Positions 54,874-64,000 are shown, counted from the stretch's first letter. The stretch is DNA of 64,000 bases from an uncultured Pleomorphomonas sp. (GCA_937868725.1 CALMMQ010000047.1:27797-91796), one strand, 5' to 3'. A program made the numbers and translations. Notes: generated from the sequence alone by a model not told the origin.

Positions 54874-54896
54874 GACGCAACGACACCGAGACAGAC

Positions 54897-55550
54897 ATGA
54901 GCAAACTCCCCGTCGGCATTCTCATCTCCGGGCGCGGCTCCAACATGGCGGCGCTGGTCGAAGCGGCGGAGGCGCCCGACTTTCCGGCCCGCATCGCCTG
55001 CGTGCTGGCCAACCGGGCCGATGCCAAGGGGCTGGAATACGCCGCTGCCAGGGGCATTGCCACGGCGTTGGTCGATCACAAGGCCTTTGACGGCAAGCCG
55101 GCCTTCGAGGCGGCGATGACGGCGGCGCTCGAACGGAACGGCGTCGAGTTCGTCTGCCTCGCCGGTTTCATGCGGCTCTTGTCGCCGGTGTTCATCGATC
55201 GCTGGAAGGACCGGCTGATCAACATCCACCCGTCGCTTCTCCCCTCCTACAAGGGGCTGCACACCCACGAACGGGCATTGGCCGACGGCGTCAAACTGGC
55301 CGGCTGCACCGTGCACTTCGTACGACCGGAAATGGACGTCGGGCCGATCGTCGCCCAGGCGGCCGTGCCGGTGCTGTCGTCGGACACGCCCGACAGCCTC
55401 GCCGACCGCGTGCTGACGGCCGAGCACCGGCTCTATCCGGCGGTGCTGAAGCTGATCGCCGGCGGCAAGACGCGGGTGGTCGACGAGCGGGTGGACATCG
55501 ACCCGAGCGCCGTCGACACGGCGGCGCGGCTGTTCTCGGCCGGGGTTTAG
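54897..55550 (+). CDS. purN: Phosphoribosylglycinamide formyltransferase
   Basis: This 217-residue cytoplasmic enzyme transfers the formyl group from 10-formyl-THF to GAR in purine synthesis. It starts LPVGILISGRGSNMAALVEA, and the catalytic motif is visible in LINIHPSLLPSYKGLHTHER and GCTVHFVRPEMDVGPIVAQA. Length is normal. It is the second gene of a purMN operon and ends at an intrinsic terminator. Confidence 0.96.
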   Translation: MSKLPVGILISGRGSNMAALVEAAEAPDFPARIACVLANRADAKGLEYAAARGIATALVDHKAFDGKPAFEAAMTAALERNGVEFVCLAGFMRLLSPVFIDRWKDRLINIHPSLLPSYKGLHTHERALADGVKLAGCTVHFVRPEMDVGPIVAQAAVPVLSSDTPDSLADRVLTAEHRLYPAVLKLIAGGKTRVVDERVDIDPSAVDTAARLFSAGV

Positions 55551-55580
55551 GCGCCGCCCGCCGGCGACGCCTTGTCTTTT
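55549..55580 (+). terminator. Intrinsic terminator after purN
   Basis: AGGCG-C-CGCC-CGCC-GGCG-A-CGCCT (55549-55572) forms a stem with a 4-nt loop, followed by TGTCTTTT. It overlaps the purN stop codon and sits between convergent genes. Confidence 0.75.
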
Positions 55581-55587
55581 CACGGGA

Positions 55588-56025
55588 TCAGCCGTGCAGC
55601 ACCATGTGCGGCCGACCGTTCGACGTCTTGGAGGGGCTGACGCCCTCCTCGTCAATGGTGGCGGTGACGCGCTGGCGCAAGGCCGAGAAGCTGTCGAAGG
55701 TCACCACATCGACGGGTTCGTCGAAGCGGATGGTGATGCGATAGAGCCCGTGCGCCGAGGTCATGGCTTCGAGCCCCAGCACTTCACCCTTGAAGGCCTG
55801 GCCGAGATAGCTGCCGCTGACCCGGTCGCCGGGGTTCCAGGCGCGACGGGGCGGTTGGTTGCCAGCCTTGGCGTAAAGGGTGTTCCAATCGGCAAAGCCG
55901 TATTGCCGGGCAATCAGCTCCAGCGATTTCGAATGGCTGACGGCGGTGCCGCCCGCCTCGAGTGTCGTGCGCAGACGACGCGCCTGCGCTTTGAGTTCAT
56001 CCAACGATGGTAGGACCATGGACAT
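55588..56025 (-). CDS. Glyoxalase-related domain protein of unknown function
   Basis: This 145-residue protein has the segment SHSKSLELIARQYGFADWNT at about residues 30-49, the hallmark of the 'glyoxalase-related' domain found in many alphaproteobacteria. The rest (WNPGDRVSGSYLGQAFKGEV, ITIRFDEPVDVVTFDSF) is beta-rich. No enzymatic role is established. GGAG 9 bp before the ATG at 56025 supports the start; the frame extends a little further. It converges on purN. Confidence 0.7.
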   Translation of the reverse strand: MSMVLPSLDELKAQARRLRTTLEAGGTAVSHSKSLELIARQYGFADWNTLYAKAGNQPPRRAWNPGDRVSGSYLGQAFKGEVLGLEAMTSAHGLYRITIRFDEPVDVVTFDSFSALRQRVTATIDEEGVSPSKTSNGRPHMVLHG

Positions 56026-56198
56026 GACCGGTCTCCGTTCCGGCATCGACTAGACCACGATCAAGGTGCCCGCATTGCCTCTGGTCACGATGCCTCAGCG
56101 AAGAGCGATCGAACGGGAGCTTCACCTCGGGTTGTCACCCGCGGGCGGCTGGGGTCCCGGCCCGGCGTTCATGTAGGAAGCGGCGGGCCAAATGTCAA

Positions 56199-56227
56199 AT
56201 CGGCGGCTCCGGATGGGAACCGCCGAT
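56199..56227 (-). terminator. Probable terminator after fabI
   Basis: ATCGGCGG (56199-56206) pairs with CCGCCGAT (56220-56227). It lies 27 bp downstream of fabI on the minus strand, followed there by TTGACATTTGG, a weak T-rich tail. Confidence 0.45.
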
Positions 56228-56253
56228 CATGCGCATTGGAAAACGTGAGAAAC

Positions 56254-57072
56254 TCAGTCCTTGACGACCGAGATGTCCGGCGCGTCGACGGCCTTCATGC
56301 CGACGACGTGATAGCCGCTGTCGACGTGGTGCACTTCGCCGGTGACGGCGCGGCTCAGCGGCGACAGCAGGTAGAGGGCGCTATCGCCGACCTCATCGAT
56401 GGTGACGGTGCGGCGCAGCGGCGCGTTGTACTCGTTCCACTTGAGAATATAGCGGAAGTCGCCGATGCCGGAGGCGGCCAGCGTCTTGATCGGACCGGCC
56501 GACAGGGCGTTGACGCGGATGTTCTTCGGACCAAGGTCGACGGCCAGATACTTGACCGACGTCTCGAGCGCCGCCTTGGCAACGCCCATGACGTTGTAGT
56601 TCGGCATCACCTTCTCGGCGCCGTAGTAGGTCAGCGTCAGCATGCTGCCACCGTTGGGCATCAGCTTCTCGGCCCGCTGGGCCACGGCCACCATGGAATA
56701 GACCGAGATGGCCATGGTGCGCGTGAAGTTTTCCGCCGAAGTGTCGACGAAACGGCCGGTCAGCTCGTCCTTGTCGGAGAAGGCGATGGCGTGCACCAGG
56801 AAGTCGATGGTGCCCCAGCGCTTCTCGACTTCCGCGAACACGGCGTCGATGGTTTCCGGTTCGGTGACGTCGCAATGACCGATAACGATGCCGCCCAGCT
56901 CCTCGGCCAGCGGTTCGACGCGCTTCTTGAGCGCTTCGCCCTGATAGGTCAGCGCGATCTCGGCGCCGGCGTTCTGAAGCGCCTTGGCGATGCCCCAGGC
57001 GATCGAGCGGTTGTTGGCCACGCCCATGATCACACCGCGCTTGCCCGACATCAATCCTTGAGCCTCAGCCAT
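56254..57072 (-). CDS. fabI: Enoyl-[acyl-carrier-protein] reductase (NADH)
   Basis: This 272-residue cytoplasmic short-chain reductase completes each round of fatty-acid elongation by reducing enoyl-ACP. It begins MAEAQGLMSGKRGVIMGVAN (Rossmann fold) and carries the FabI-type active site, with Tyr-x6-Lys in PNYNVMGVAKAALE. GFGDFRYILKWNEYNAPLRR is not exact but GIGDFRYILKWNEYNAPLRR shows the flexible substrate loop. Length and order match FabI. Confidence 0.95.
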   Translation of the reverse strand: MAEAQGLMSGKRGVIMGVANNRSIAWGIAKALQNAGAEIALTYQGEALKKRVEPLAEELGGIVIGHCDVTEPETIDAVFAEVEKRWGTIDFLVHAIAFSDKDELTGRFVDTSAENFTRTMAISVYSMVAVAQRAEKLMPNGGSMLTLTYYGAEKVMPNYNVMGVAKAALETSVKYLAVDLGPKNIRVNALSAGPIKTLAASGIGDFRYILKWNEYNAPLRRTVTIDEVGDSALYLLSPLSRAVTGEVHHVDSGYHVVGMKAVDAPDISVVKD

Positions 57073-57228
57073 TTTTGCAACCCCGCCTAAGCAACGATCG
57101 AGTTGGTGACCCTATGGCACAAGGATTATGACAATAGCAAGTCACGAGCGCGGTTGGTCACATAATACTGACCGCCTTTTCCGTTACCGCCTCTCGACGC
57201 GCCGACGGCGTCTCTGTAACGTCCCGCC

Positions 57229-58656
57229 ATGACGTCCGCGCCCTCCCCCGATCTGATCGCCCGCTTCACCGCCATCGTCGGGGCCGCCAACGCCTTGACC
57301 GATCCGGCCGACCAGGTGCGCTATCTCACCGAGTGGCGCGATCTCTTCCGTGGCGAGACACCGCTGGTGCTGCGACCGGGCTCCACCGAAGAGGTGGCGG
57401 CCATCGTCCGGCTGGCGCACGCCACCGGGACGGCGCTGGTGCCACAGGGCGGCAACACCGGCCTGGTCGGGGGGCAGATTCCGGCGCCGGGAAGCGGCGA
57501 AATCGTGGTTTCTCTCGAGCGGATGAACCGCTTGCGGGCCATCGATGCCCTCGACAACAGCATGGTCGTCGAGGCCGGCATGCCGCTCGCCGCCGCCCAG
57601 GCGGCGGCCGCCGCCGTCGACCGTCTGTTCCCCCTGACGCTGGCCTCTCTCGGTACCTGTCAGATCGGCGGCAACATCGCCACCAACGCCGGCGGCACGG
57701 CGGTGATCGCCTACGGCAACACCCGGTCGCTGGTGCTGGGGCTCGAGGTGGTGCTGGCCGACGGCCGCATCTGGAACGGTCTCCGCCGCCTGACCAAGGA
57801 CAATTCCGGTTATGATTTGAAACAATTCTTTATCGGCTCGGAGGGCACGCTCGGCATCATCACCGCCGCTGCGCTGCGACTCTTTCCCCGGCCGCGCGGT
57901 CTGGCTGCTGCCTATGTCGGGCTCGACAGCCCGCAGCGGGCGCTGGCGCTGTTGTCGCGGGCGCGCGACGTCGCCGGCTTCTGGCTGACCGGTTTCGAAC
58001 TGATTTCGGGCCTCGCCATGCAGTTTGCCGAGCGTCACATCGCCGGTGCCCGCCGTCCGGTCGCCACGGCGTCATGGTATGTGCTGATCGAGATTTCGGC
58101 GGGGCTCGGTCAGGCGGAAGCCGACGCCGCCATGGAACGCATCCTGACCGAAGCGCTGGCGGCCGGCGAGATCGACGACGGGGTCATCGCCCAGTCACTC
58201 GCCCAGGTGGAGGCGTTCTGGCAACTGCGCCACGGCCTCAGCGAAGCGCAGAAGCACGAAGGCGGATCGATCAAGCACGACGTGTCGGTGCCGATCGGCG
58301 ACGTGCCGGCCTTCCTCGACGAAGCGATGGCGGCGGTTGTCGCCGCCTTCCCCGGTTGCCGACCGGTGCCGTTCGGCCACATGGGCGACGGCAACATCCA
58401 TTTCAACGTCAGCCAGCCGGAGGGTGCCGACAAGGCGGCCTATCTCGACCGTTGGAACGAGATGAACGCCGTCGTCAACGCCGTGGTCGCCAGGTTTGCC
58501 GGTTCGGTGGCGGCCGAACACGGCGTCGGCGTGCTGAAGCGCGACCTACTGGCGGCCAGCCGGTCGGACGTCGACATCGAACTGATGCGGACGCTGAAGG
58601 CGGCGCTCGACCCCAAGGGCATCCTCAACCCCGGTCGAATCATTCCCCGACCATGA
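57229..58656 (+). CDS. FAD-binding 2-hydroxyacid dehydrogenase (GlcD/D-2-HGDH type)
   Basis: The 475-residue flavoprotein has an N-terminal PCMH FAD-binding domain (VPQGGNTGLVGGQIPAPG, GTCQIGGNIATNAGG) and a C-terminal FAD-oxidase domain with PVPFGHMGDGNIHFNVSQP and AEHGVGVLKRD. These are found in D-lactate, glycolate and D-2-hydroxyglutarate dehydrogenases; the substrate cannot be told from sequence. It is cytoplasmic or membrane-associated. Its 3' end overlaps the convergent secreted-protein gene by 17 bp. Confidence 0.88.
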   Translation: MTSAPSPDLIARFTAIVGAANALTDPADQVRYLTEWRDLFRGETPLVLRPGSTEEVAAIVRLAHATGTALVPQGGNTGLVGGQIPAPGSGEIVVSLERMNRLRAIDALDNSMVVEAGMPLAAAQAAAAAVDRLFPLTLASLGTCQIGGNIATNAGGTAVIAYGNTRSLVLGLEVVLADGRIWNGLRRLTKDNSGYDLKQFFIGSEGTLGIITAAALRLFPRPRGLAAAYVGLDSPQRALALLSRARDVAGFWLTGFELISGLAMQFAERHIAGARRPVATASWYVLIEISAGLGQAEADAAMERILTEALAAGEIDDGVIAQSLAQVEAFWQLRHGLSEAQKHEGGSIKHDVSVPIGDVPAFLDEAMAAVVAAFPGCRPVPFGHMGDGNIHFNVSQPEGADKAAYLDRWNEMNAVVNAVVARFAGSVAAEHGVGVLKRDLLAASRSDVDIELMRTLKAALDPKGILNPGRIIPRP

Positions 58657-59353
58657 ACAGCAGCCAGCGGCCGTCGGCGGCCAGTTCGAGGCGATAGAAC
58701 TCGTAGGAGCCGGCGCTGCGCATCTCGTCGAAATCGCCAGCCGTCAGCACGCGATAGAGTTCGACCAGCTGGCGCGGCGTCAGGGCGCTCGGGGGGAATT
58801 CGGCGAAATAGGGCCAGACGTAACGGGCCTGCGGCGTGCCTTCGTTGCGGATGACATAGCCGGCGTCGAGCACGTCGAGCAGGATGGCCAGCACTTCGCG
58901 GCCGGCATCGTCGCCGGACCCGGCCTTCAGCACGTCGATGGGATCGCTGTCGCCGAGCGCGGAGAACAGCGGTGGCGGCGAGGACAGGGCAATGACCGGC
59001 CTAAGCGCCTCAATGTCACCGGTCCTGGCCGCCTCGATAATGCGGGCGCGCATGGCGGCCACCGGCGGCGGCAGCTCGCTGAAGTCATAATGGACGGTGG
59101 GCAACGGGCCGGTGACGGTCGGGCTGTCGTCGGGAGGGGCCCCCTCGTCGTCGTCGTCGGGCAGACTGCGATCACCACCCAGGACACTGTCGGGAATGGC
59201 GAGGCCACCGGGTGCGTGGCTTTGCGGCGCCTTGTCGGCGAGACCCGGCGTCGTGCCGAAGGCCAGAGCGTCAGCGACCAGCGGCGGCGCCAGCCAAGCG
59301 GCGCACCACAACACCAAGGCCGACAGCACCGGCCACCTCAGGGAACCCGTCAC
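58640..59353 (-). CDS. Secreted protein of unknown function
   Basis: The 237-residue product starts with a signal peptide or membrane anchor (LSALVLWCAAWLAPPLVADA), followed by an acidic, Pro-rich linker (SLPDDDDEGAPPDDSP) and a folded-looking C-terminal half with YVWPYFAEFPPSALTPRQLV and YEFYRLELAADGRWLLFMVG. I do not recognise the family; similar proteins are common in Rhizobiales. It would work in the periplasm or at the membrane. Confidence 0.65.
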   Translation of the reverse strand: MTGSLRWPVLSALVLWCAAWLAPPLVADALAFGTTPGLADKAPQSHAPGGLAIPDSVLGGDRSLPDDDDEGAPPDDSPTVTGPLPTVHYDFSELPPPVAAMRARIIEAARTGDIEALRPVIALSSPPPLFSALGDSDPIDVLKAGSGDDAGREVLAILLDVLDAGYVIRNEGTPQARYVWPYFAEFPPSALTPRQLVELYRVLTAGDFDEMRSAGSYEFYRLELAADGRWLLFMVGE

Positions 59354-59382
59354 GTCTCACCCGCCCGTTCGACCGCGCCCGA

Positions 59383-59652
59383 TTACTGCAGGGTGCGCAG
59401 AAGCGTGTAGTTGCCGGCCATGATCTTGTCGGGCAGTTCGGAAACCATGTGCGCCACGCTTTCCTCGCCGAAGCACTCGACCAGCGTGGTCAGGGCCGCG
59501 AACAGCGCCGCGTGCGCCACGGCATCGATGGGAATGCCATCGTCGTCGGCATCATCGAACGCCTTTTCCATGTGGCCCATGGCCCGGCGCTTGAAGGTAT
59601 CGCCAGCCGCAACTTCCACAGGCTCCAGCATTTCGTCACGCATATCCGACAT
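59383..59652 (-). CDS. Small protein of unknown function
   Basis: This 89-residue acidic soluble protein is largely helical (AAGDTFKRRAMGHMEKAFDD, ALFAALTTLVECFGEESVAHM). I recognise no family. Candidate starts are the ATGs at 59652, 59643 and 59682. It follows the hypothetical protein genes and a short gap, so it may belong with them. Confidence 0.55.
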   Translation of the reverse strand: MSDMRDEMLEPVEVAAGDTFKRRAMGHMEKAFDDADDDGIPIDAVAHAALFAALTTLVECFGEESVAHMVSELPDKIMAGNYTLLRTLQ

Positions 59653-59794
59653 AGACCGTATCCGCTTCCCCGAAGAGGCCACGCCGACTGAAGGCTTCCG
59701 TCACCCGTTCGTCCCGGCAGCAAGACAGTAGCATCCTATGGGGCGGACGCAACGCCGTCCGTTAAAAAACGTTAACGACTTTGTAAATGTTCGG

Positions 59795-60217
59795 TTAACG
59801 GGCTGGTAACCCTGTGGGTGACGGGGACGATGGCCCACCGGCGCCGAATCGTTTGCCGATATCGGCGGCCCGCGCGGCGCCTTCGGCAAGGAAGCGATCC
59901 AGCACCGCCCGCGTGTCCGGCGTGCACGCCTGATGGGCCGGCGCCACCGAGCGGGCGCCGCGATTGAAGGCGGCAACGTAGGGGCGGCGGGCGGCGGTGT
60001 CGAGCTTCTGGGCATCGAGGAGGCGGGCCATCTCGCCACGCCAGCGGCCGGCATCGGCGCCGCCGCACAAGTCATCGAGATAGGCGATGGTGCCGACCAG
60101 CTCGGAAAAGCGCATGAGATCAGCCTGATAGGCTGGCGCGGGCTCGGCGGCGAAGGCCGGCAACGGTGGCAGCGCCAGGACGGCCAGAAGCGCCGCCGCA
60201 CCGCGCCATCCGGTCAT
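59795..60217 (-). CDS. TIGR02301-family secreted protein
   Basis: This 140-residue protein begins with a signal peptide (GWRGAAALLAVLALPPLPAF) and continues YQADLMRFSELVGTIAYLDD, CGGADAGRWRGEMARLLDA and AAFNRGARSVAPAHQACTPD, the pattern of the TIGR02301 family of alphaproteobacterial periplasmic proteins. Function is unknown. Conserved cysteines are likely in a disulfide. ATG at 60217 follows GAGG; the frame runs 10 codons further upstream. Confidence 0.78.
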   Translation of the reverse strand: MTGWRGAAALLAVLALPPLPAFAAEPAPAYQADLMRFSELVGTIAYLDDLCGGADAGRWRGEMARLLDAQKLDTAARRPYVAAFNRGARSVAPAHQACTPDTRAVLDRFLAEGAARAADIGKRFGAGGPSSPSPTGLPAR

Positions 60218-60264
60218 CGCGCCTCTTTGCCGGTCCGCCATCGCCATCTCCCGTTTCCGGCCGC

Positions 60265-60705
60265 TCAGCGCCCGTCAACGAGCCGCCGCGTCCGCGTCAT
60301 GAACCCGACGAGGCCGGAGGTCAACGGCAACCTTTCGGCTTCGGCCGGCGCCATGAAGCGGGCATCGAGAGCATCGTCGGCGCAGGCCGGATCGGCGTTG
60401 GCAGCGGCGAAGCCGGCAAACACCATCAAGAGGTAATGGCGGACCACCGTGCCGGCGTCATCGCGCAGGATGATCTCGTGCGGCGACGGCGCGCCAACCA
60501 GCGTCACGCGCAGGCCGGTCTCCTCCAGCACCTCGCGGCGGGCGGCGTCCTCGATGGTCTCGCCCCATTCGACATGGCCGCCGGGAAAGCTCCAGAGACC
60601 GCCGAAGGTCGCCCCGCCGCGCCGGACGAGCAGCACTTCGCCACCACGCCAGACGCCGACGCTGACGCCGAGACGCGGAACGGAGAGTGCCGATGCGCCG
60701 GACAT
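60265..60705 (-). CDS. Nudix hydrolase
   Basis: This 146-residue protein has a perfect Nudix box: [20 protein letters not shown] followed by TGLRV, i.e. Gx5Ex7REUxEExGU, which binds the metal. It probably cleaves a nucleoside diphosphate linked to another group; substrate unknown. It is cytoplasmic. The C-terminus ends with an Arg-rich stretch. It overlaps none of its neighbours and may be co-transcribed with the TIGR02301 gene. Confidence 0.88.
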   Translation of the reverse strand: MSGASALSVPRLGVSVGVWRGGEVLLVRRGGATFGGLWSFPGGHVEWGETIEDAARREVLEETGLRVTLVGAPSPHEIILRDDAGTVVRHYLLMVFAGFAAANADPACADDALDARFMAPAEAERLPLTSGLVGFMTRTRRLVDGR

Positions 60706-60709
60706 GGCG

Positions 60710-61234
60710 TCAGCCGAACAGCGCGTCGACGGCCGACTGGGCGTCGCCGGTTTCCTCGGTGATCATGTCGCGCACCGCCGCGCCGTTGATGAGGCCCATG
60801 GCGTGGGCCAGCGCCGGCTTGATGCGCATTTCCGCCACGTCCTGAATGGCATCCACCGGCAGGCAGTCCATGGGCGCTTCGCGGATCATGCGCTGGATGT
60901 CGCCAATGGCCTGCGACACTTTGTCGATGGTGCGCTCCAGCACGGCCCGACGCTCGGAATCGACGGTGGCATAGGCGCGGATGGCAAGATCACGCCCCTT
61001 GAAGTGGGAGTGGAAGAAGTGATCGACGTAGGAGGCCGGGGCCCAAGTGACGACGTCGGGGGCGCAATCGGGCATCATGGGCAGCATGTCGATGAGCATG
61101 ACGACTTCGTTGAAGTGGTTGAGGTAGTCGGTTGCCAGGCGCGTGTCGGGATGAATATTGGCAGCGGCAAGTTCGGCCGGCGAGAATTCGGCCTCCGGTC
61201 CAGCGACGTCAACGGTGGTCGCGGTTGCGCCCAA
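60710..61234 (-). CDS. Protein of unknown function, probable TTG start
   Basis: This 174-residue soluble protein contains [40 protein letters not shown] and [20 protein letters not shown]. It is largely helical with no motif I recognise. GGAGGAG lies 6 bp before a TTG at 61234 and sets this as the likely start, although in-frame ATGs exist at 61267 and 61315. It sits 4 bp upstream of the Nudix gene and so probably shares its transcript. Confidence 0.62.
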   Translation of the reverse strand: MGATATTVDVAGPEAEFSPAELAAANIHPDTRLATDYLNHFNEVVMLIDMLPMMPDCAPDVVTWAPASYVDHFFHSHFKGRDLAIRAYATVDSERRAVLERTIDKVSQAIGDIQRMIREAPMDCLPVDAIQDVAEMRIKPALAHAMGLINGAAVRDMITEETGDAQSAVDALFG

Positions 61235-61362
61235 GATGCTCCTCCAAGCCTCAAACGGAGCCAGCATAGACCGACCAAGGTTGCCAAATAGCTTACGGCA
61301 CACGATATTCGTCATTCCGCCGCGCGGGGGCGCGGCGCTTGGCATCAGGGAAGGAACAGCGG

Positions 61363-62097
61363 ATGTGCGGACGCTACGCCATGACGTTGCCGCCGGAAGC
61401 GGCGCGTCGGCTGTTCGGCTACGGCGAGACGCCCAACTTCCCGCCGCGCTACAACATCGCGCCGACGCAGCCGATCGCCGTCGTCATCGCCGATCTTGAC
61501 GGCAGCCGCCATTTCCGTCTGGTGCGCTGGGGGCTCATCCCCGGCTGGTCCAAGGACGCCACGACGCAGTCGCTGCTGTTCAACGCCCGCTCCGAGACCG
61601 CCGCTGACAAGCCTTCATTCCGCGCGGCCATGCGCCACCGCCGCTGCCTCGTGCCGGCCGACGGCTTCTTCGAGTGGAAGCGTCAGGGCGAGGCGCGGTT
61701 CCCCTATTACATCCGCCGCCGCGACGGCGGTCCGATGGCGTTCGCCGGCATCTGGGAGACCTGGCTCGGCACCGACGGCAGCGAGATCGACACCGGGGCC
61801 ATCCTGACCACCGCCGCCAACGGCCTGATGGCCCGGCTGCACGACCGCATGCCGGTCATCCTGCCGCCCGAGAGTTGGGCCGACTGGCTCGATTGCGCCA
61901 ACCACCGGCCGGAGGACGTGCGCGAGCTGACGCGGCCGGCCCCGGACGATCTCCTTGAGGCCATTGCGGTGTCGGAGCGGGTCAATGCCGTCCGCAACGA
62001 CGACGGCGGGCTGCTCGAACCGCTGGCCGAGCCGGTCGTGGCCGAGCCGGCGCAACCGGCCCGAAAGACGCGGCCAGCGCAGGGCGAACTCTTCTGA
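61363..62097 (+). CDS. SRAP-family protein (HMCES/YedK type)
   Basis: This 244-residue protein protects abasic DNA sites by forming a DNA-protein crosslink through Cys2. The start MCGRYAMT puts that cysteine right after the initiator Met, and ATG at 61363 is therefore chosen over one 8 codons earlier. Other hallmarks are PRYNIAPTQPIAVV, VPADGFFEWKR and LHDRMPVILPP (catalytic His). It is cytoplasmic and usually part of the DNA-damage response. It converges on trpC. Confidence 0.93.
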   Translation: MCGRYAMTLPPEAARRLFGYGETPNFPPRYNIAPTQPIAVVIADLDGSRHFRLVRWGLIPGWSKDATTQSLLFNARSETAADKPSFRAAMRHRRCLVPADGFFEWKRQGEARFPYYIRRRDGGPMAFAGIWETWLGTDGSEIDTGAILTTAANGLMARLHDRMPVILPPESWADWLDCANHRPEDVRELTRPAPDDLLEAIAVSERVNAVRNDDGGLLEPLAEPVVAEPAQPARKTRPAQGELF

Positions 62098-62109
62098 ACC
62101 GGCCCCGTC

Positions 62110-62901
62110 TCAGAGCCCCAGCAGCGTGCGCGTCGCCGCCGTCACGTCGGTCTGACGCATCAGGCTTTCGCCGATCAGGAAGGTGCGAGCGCCGACACCG
62201 GCCAGCCGGTCGAGATCGGCGGTGACGAACAGGCCGGATTCGGCCACCAGAATGCGGTCGGCCGGCACGTGACGGGCCAGCGTCTCAGTGGTCTCGAGCC
62301 GGGTCTCGAAGGTGCGGAGATTGCGGTTGTTAATGCCGAGCAGCGGCGAGCGCAGCCGCAATGCCCGCTCGAGTTCGGCCGCATCGTGCACTTCGAGAAG
62401 CACGTCCATGCCGAGATCGAAGGCCGTGGCCTCAAGTTCGGCGGCCACAGTGTCATCGACGGCGGCCAGGATGATCAGGATGCAATCGGCGCCCCAGGCG
62501 CGCGCCTCGTAGACCTGGTAGGGGTCGAACAGGAAGTCCTTGCGCAGCGCCGGCAGGGCGGCGGCGGCCCGCGCGCTCTTGAGATAGTCGGGGTGGCCCT
62601 GGAACGACGGCGCGTCGGTCAGAACCGACAGGCAGGCGGCGCCGCCGGCCTCGTAGGCGGCGGCCAGCGCCGGCGGATCGAAGTCGGGCCGGATCAGCCC
62701 CTTGGACGGACTGGCCTTCTTGATCTCGGCGATGAGGGCGTAGCGGCCTTCGGCGTGCTTGCGTTCGATGGCGGCGCGGAAGCCGCGCACCGGGCTGGCG
62801 TCACGGGCCAGGGCCCGGATGGCCGCCAGCGGCACGGCGGCCTTGGCGGCGGCGATCTCGTCGCGCTTGTAGCGCTCGATGCGGGCGAGAATGTCGGCCA
62901 A
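62110..62901 (-). CDS. trpC: Indole-3-glycerol-phosphate synthase
   Basis: This 263-residue cytoplasmic barrel enzyme catalyses the fourth step of tryptophan synthesis, closing the indole ring of CdRP. The family start, [20 protein letters not shown], and active-site motif [14 protein letters not shown] are clear, as are [26 protein letters not shown] and VAESGLF. It lies 12 bp downstream of trpD in the same operon. Length is normal. Confidence 0.96.
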   Translation of the reverse strand: MADILARIERYKRDEIAAAKAAVPLAAIRALARDASPVRGFRAAIERKHAEGRYALIAEIKKASPSKGLIRPDFDPPALAAAYEAGGAACLSVLTDAPSFQGHPDYLKSARAAAALPALRKDFLFDPYQVYEARAWGADCILIILAAVDDTVAAELEATAFDLGMDVLLEVHDAAELERALRLRSPLLGINNRNLRTFETRLETTETLARHVPADRILVAESGLFVTADLDRLAGVGARTFLIGESLMRQTDVTAATRTLLGL

Positions 62902-62913
62902 CGACGCCTCCGG

Positions 62914-63927
62914 TCAGTGATTGGACAGTGCGACCAGCGCGTCGAGGGCGGCGGCCGCCCGGCCGCTGTCGATCGAGGCGGCGGCCAGCGCCACGCCGTC
63001 GGTGAGCGAGGTCACCTTGTCGGCAACGATGAGAGCGGCGGCGACGTTGAACAGCACGGTATCGCGATAGGCGCCGGGGGCACCGTCCAGCAACTGCCGC
63101 AGCGCCGTGGCGTTCTCCTCGGCCGAACCACCTCGAATGGCATCGACAGCATAGGTCGGCAGACCGGCGTCCGCCGGGCGAACTTCGAACGAGCGGACAC
63201 GGCCGGCGCGGAACTCGGCCACCGCCGTCGGGCCGGACAGCGTCATCTCGTCAAAACCGTCGCTGCCGTGGACGATCCACACCACCTCGGAGCCGAGGGC
63301 CCCCAGCACTTCGGCCAGGGGCTCAAGCAGCGGCCGGGCGTAAACGCCGGTGAGCTGGCGGCGGACACCGGCCGGATTGGACAGCGGCCCCAGCACGTTG
63401 AAGATGGTGCGCGTGCCGAGTTCCACCCGGCTCGGGCCGACGTGGCGCATGGCCGGATGGTGAATGGGCGCGAACATGAAGCCGACGCCGGCGCCTGCAA
63501 CGCAGGCGGCGATCACCTGCGGGCCGATATCGATCTTGACGCCGAGGGCGTGCAGCGTATCGGCGGCACCGGCGCGCGAGGACAGGGCGCGGTTGCCGTG
63601 CTTGGCCACCGGCACGCCGGTGCCGGCAGTGACCAGCGCGGCGGCGGTGGAAATGTTGAGGCTGCCGGAGGCATCGCCACCGGTGCCGACGATGTCGATG
63701 GCGCCGGGCGGAATGGCCACCGCCAGCATCTTCGAGCGCATGCTCATGACAGCGCCGACGATCTCGTCGACCGTTTCGCCGCGCACGCGCAGGGCCATCA
63801 GGAAGCCGCCGATCTGCGACGGCGTGGCTTCGCCGCTCATCATGATGTCGAAGGCCGCGCGGGCCTCGTCACGGCTGAGACTGTCGCCAGTGGCGACCTT
63901 GGCAATGAATGTCTTGAAATCGGCCAT
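62914..63927 (-). CDS. trpD: Anthranilate phosphoribosyltransferase
   Basis: This 337-residue cytoplasmic enzyme adds a phosphoribosyl group to anthranilate, the second step of tryptophan synthesis. The active-site loop [19 protein letters not shown], the segment [20 protein letters not shown] and [20 protein letters not shown] are diagnostic. The gene precedes trpC. The 73 bp to the window edge contain an inverted GC-rich hairpin (GGCCGGCGCCGGCC) but no recognisable gene; trpG may lie beyond. Confidence 0.96.
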   Translation of the reverse strand: MADFKTFIAKVATGDSLSRDEARAAFDIMMSGEATPSQIGGFLMALRVRGETVDEIVGAVMSMRSKMLAVAIPPGAIDIVGTGGDASGSLNISTAAALVTAGTGVPVAKHGNRALSSRAGAADTLHALGVKIDIGPQVIAACVAGAGVGFMFAPIHHPAMRHVGPSRVELGTRTIFNVLGPLSNPAGVRRQLTGVYARPLLEPLAEVLGALGSEVVWIVHGSDGFDEMTLSGPTAVAEFRAGRVRSFEVRPADAGLPTYAVDAIRGGSAEENATALRQLLDGAPGAYRDTVLFNVAAALIVADKVTSLTDGVALAAASIDSGRAAAALDALVALSNH

Positions 63928-64000
63928 GACACGTTCCGTTGATAGAGGCCACCAACGGCCGGCGCCGGCCCTCGGCGATTGCGGGCGACCGCCGGGCCGG

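Overview
The window reads as a GC-rich alphaproteobacterial chromosome, most likely a member of the Hyphomicrobiales (Rhizobiales). The evidence is the gene order ppx-ppk-hdaA-AI-2E permease-CDP-alcohol phosphatidyltransferase beside purM-purN, a TIGR02301-type secreted protein, an Hda homologue with an N-terminal clamp-binding motif, and strong G/C preference at third codon positions. Genus is not claimed. No CRISPR array, rRNA, prophage or intact insertion sequence was seen.

Layout. (1) 1-7.8 kb: 3' end of isocitrate lyase, malate synthase G (glyoxylate shunt), a tandem universal stress protein, a Pat-like ADP-forming acyl-CoA synthetase/GNAT fusion and a hemerythrin-PAS-GGDEF protein. (2) 8.1-25.2 kb: a carbohydrate locus with a PHP phosphoesterase, a GH38 alpha-mannosidase, a LacI-type regulator, a GH88/GH105-type hydrolase, a large unrecognised toroid-like protein, a five-gene Opp/Dpp-type ABC importer and a HAD protein. 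A 0.7-kb divergent control region holds four near-identical AT-rich palindromes, probably the operators of this regulon. (3) 25.2-26.9 kb: AT-richer, gene-poor stretch with two small proteins and tRNA-Asn(GTT).

(4) 26.9-39.6 kb: a tungsten island, the most notable part of the window. A one-domain ModE-like regulator is followed by aor (tungstopterin aldehyde:ferredoxin oxidoreductase family), a MoaD-like carrier with a Gly-Gly end, a MoeB/ThiF-like E1 that has lost three of four zinc cysteines, a second MoaD-like protein without the Gly-Gly end, a GlpC/HdrD-like Fe-S protein and moeA. Then come a tungstate importer (tupBCA), a terminator, a degenerate MoeA and a MoeA fused to a periplasmic-binding-like domain. 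The reading is one unit that imports tungstate, inserts it into the pterin cofactor with dedicated accessory proteins, and passes electrons from aldehyde oxidation to an Hdr-like protein. Early pterin genes (moaA, moaC, moaE) are absent and must lie elsewhere.

(5) 40-47 kb: a small secreted protein, a Gfo/Idh/MocA oxidoreductase, a FSA-type transaldolase, pyridoxal kinase, a DUF2161 nuclease-fold protein, a UPF0126 membrane protein, photolyase and RNase D. (6) 47.3-64 kb: polyphosphate metabolism (ppx, ppk), hdaA, an AI-2E permease, a CDP-alcohol phosphatidyltransferase, purMN, fabI, a GlcD-like flavoprotein, several alphaproteobacterial proteins of unknown function, a Nudix hydrolase, an SRAP protein, and trpD-trpC. 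This last part looks like ordinary core chromosome.

Start sites were chosen from domain boundaries and Shine-Dalgarno sequences; many genes could be extended in frame, and I note where this matters.
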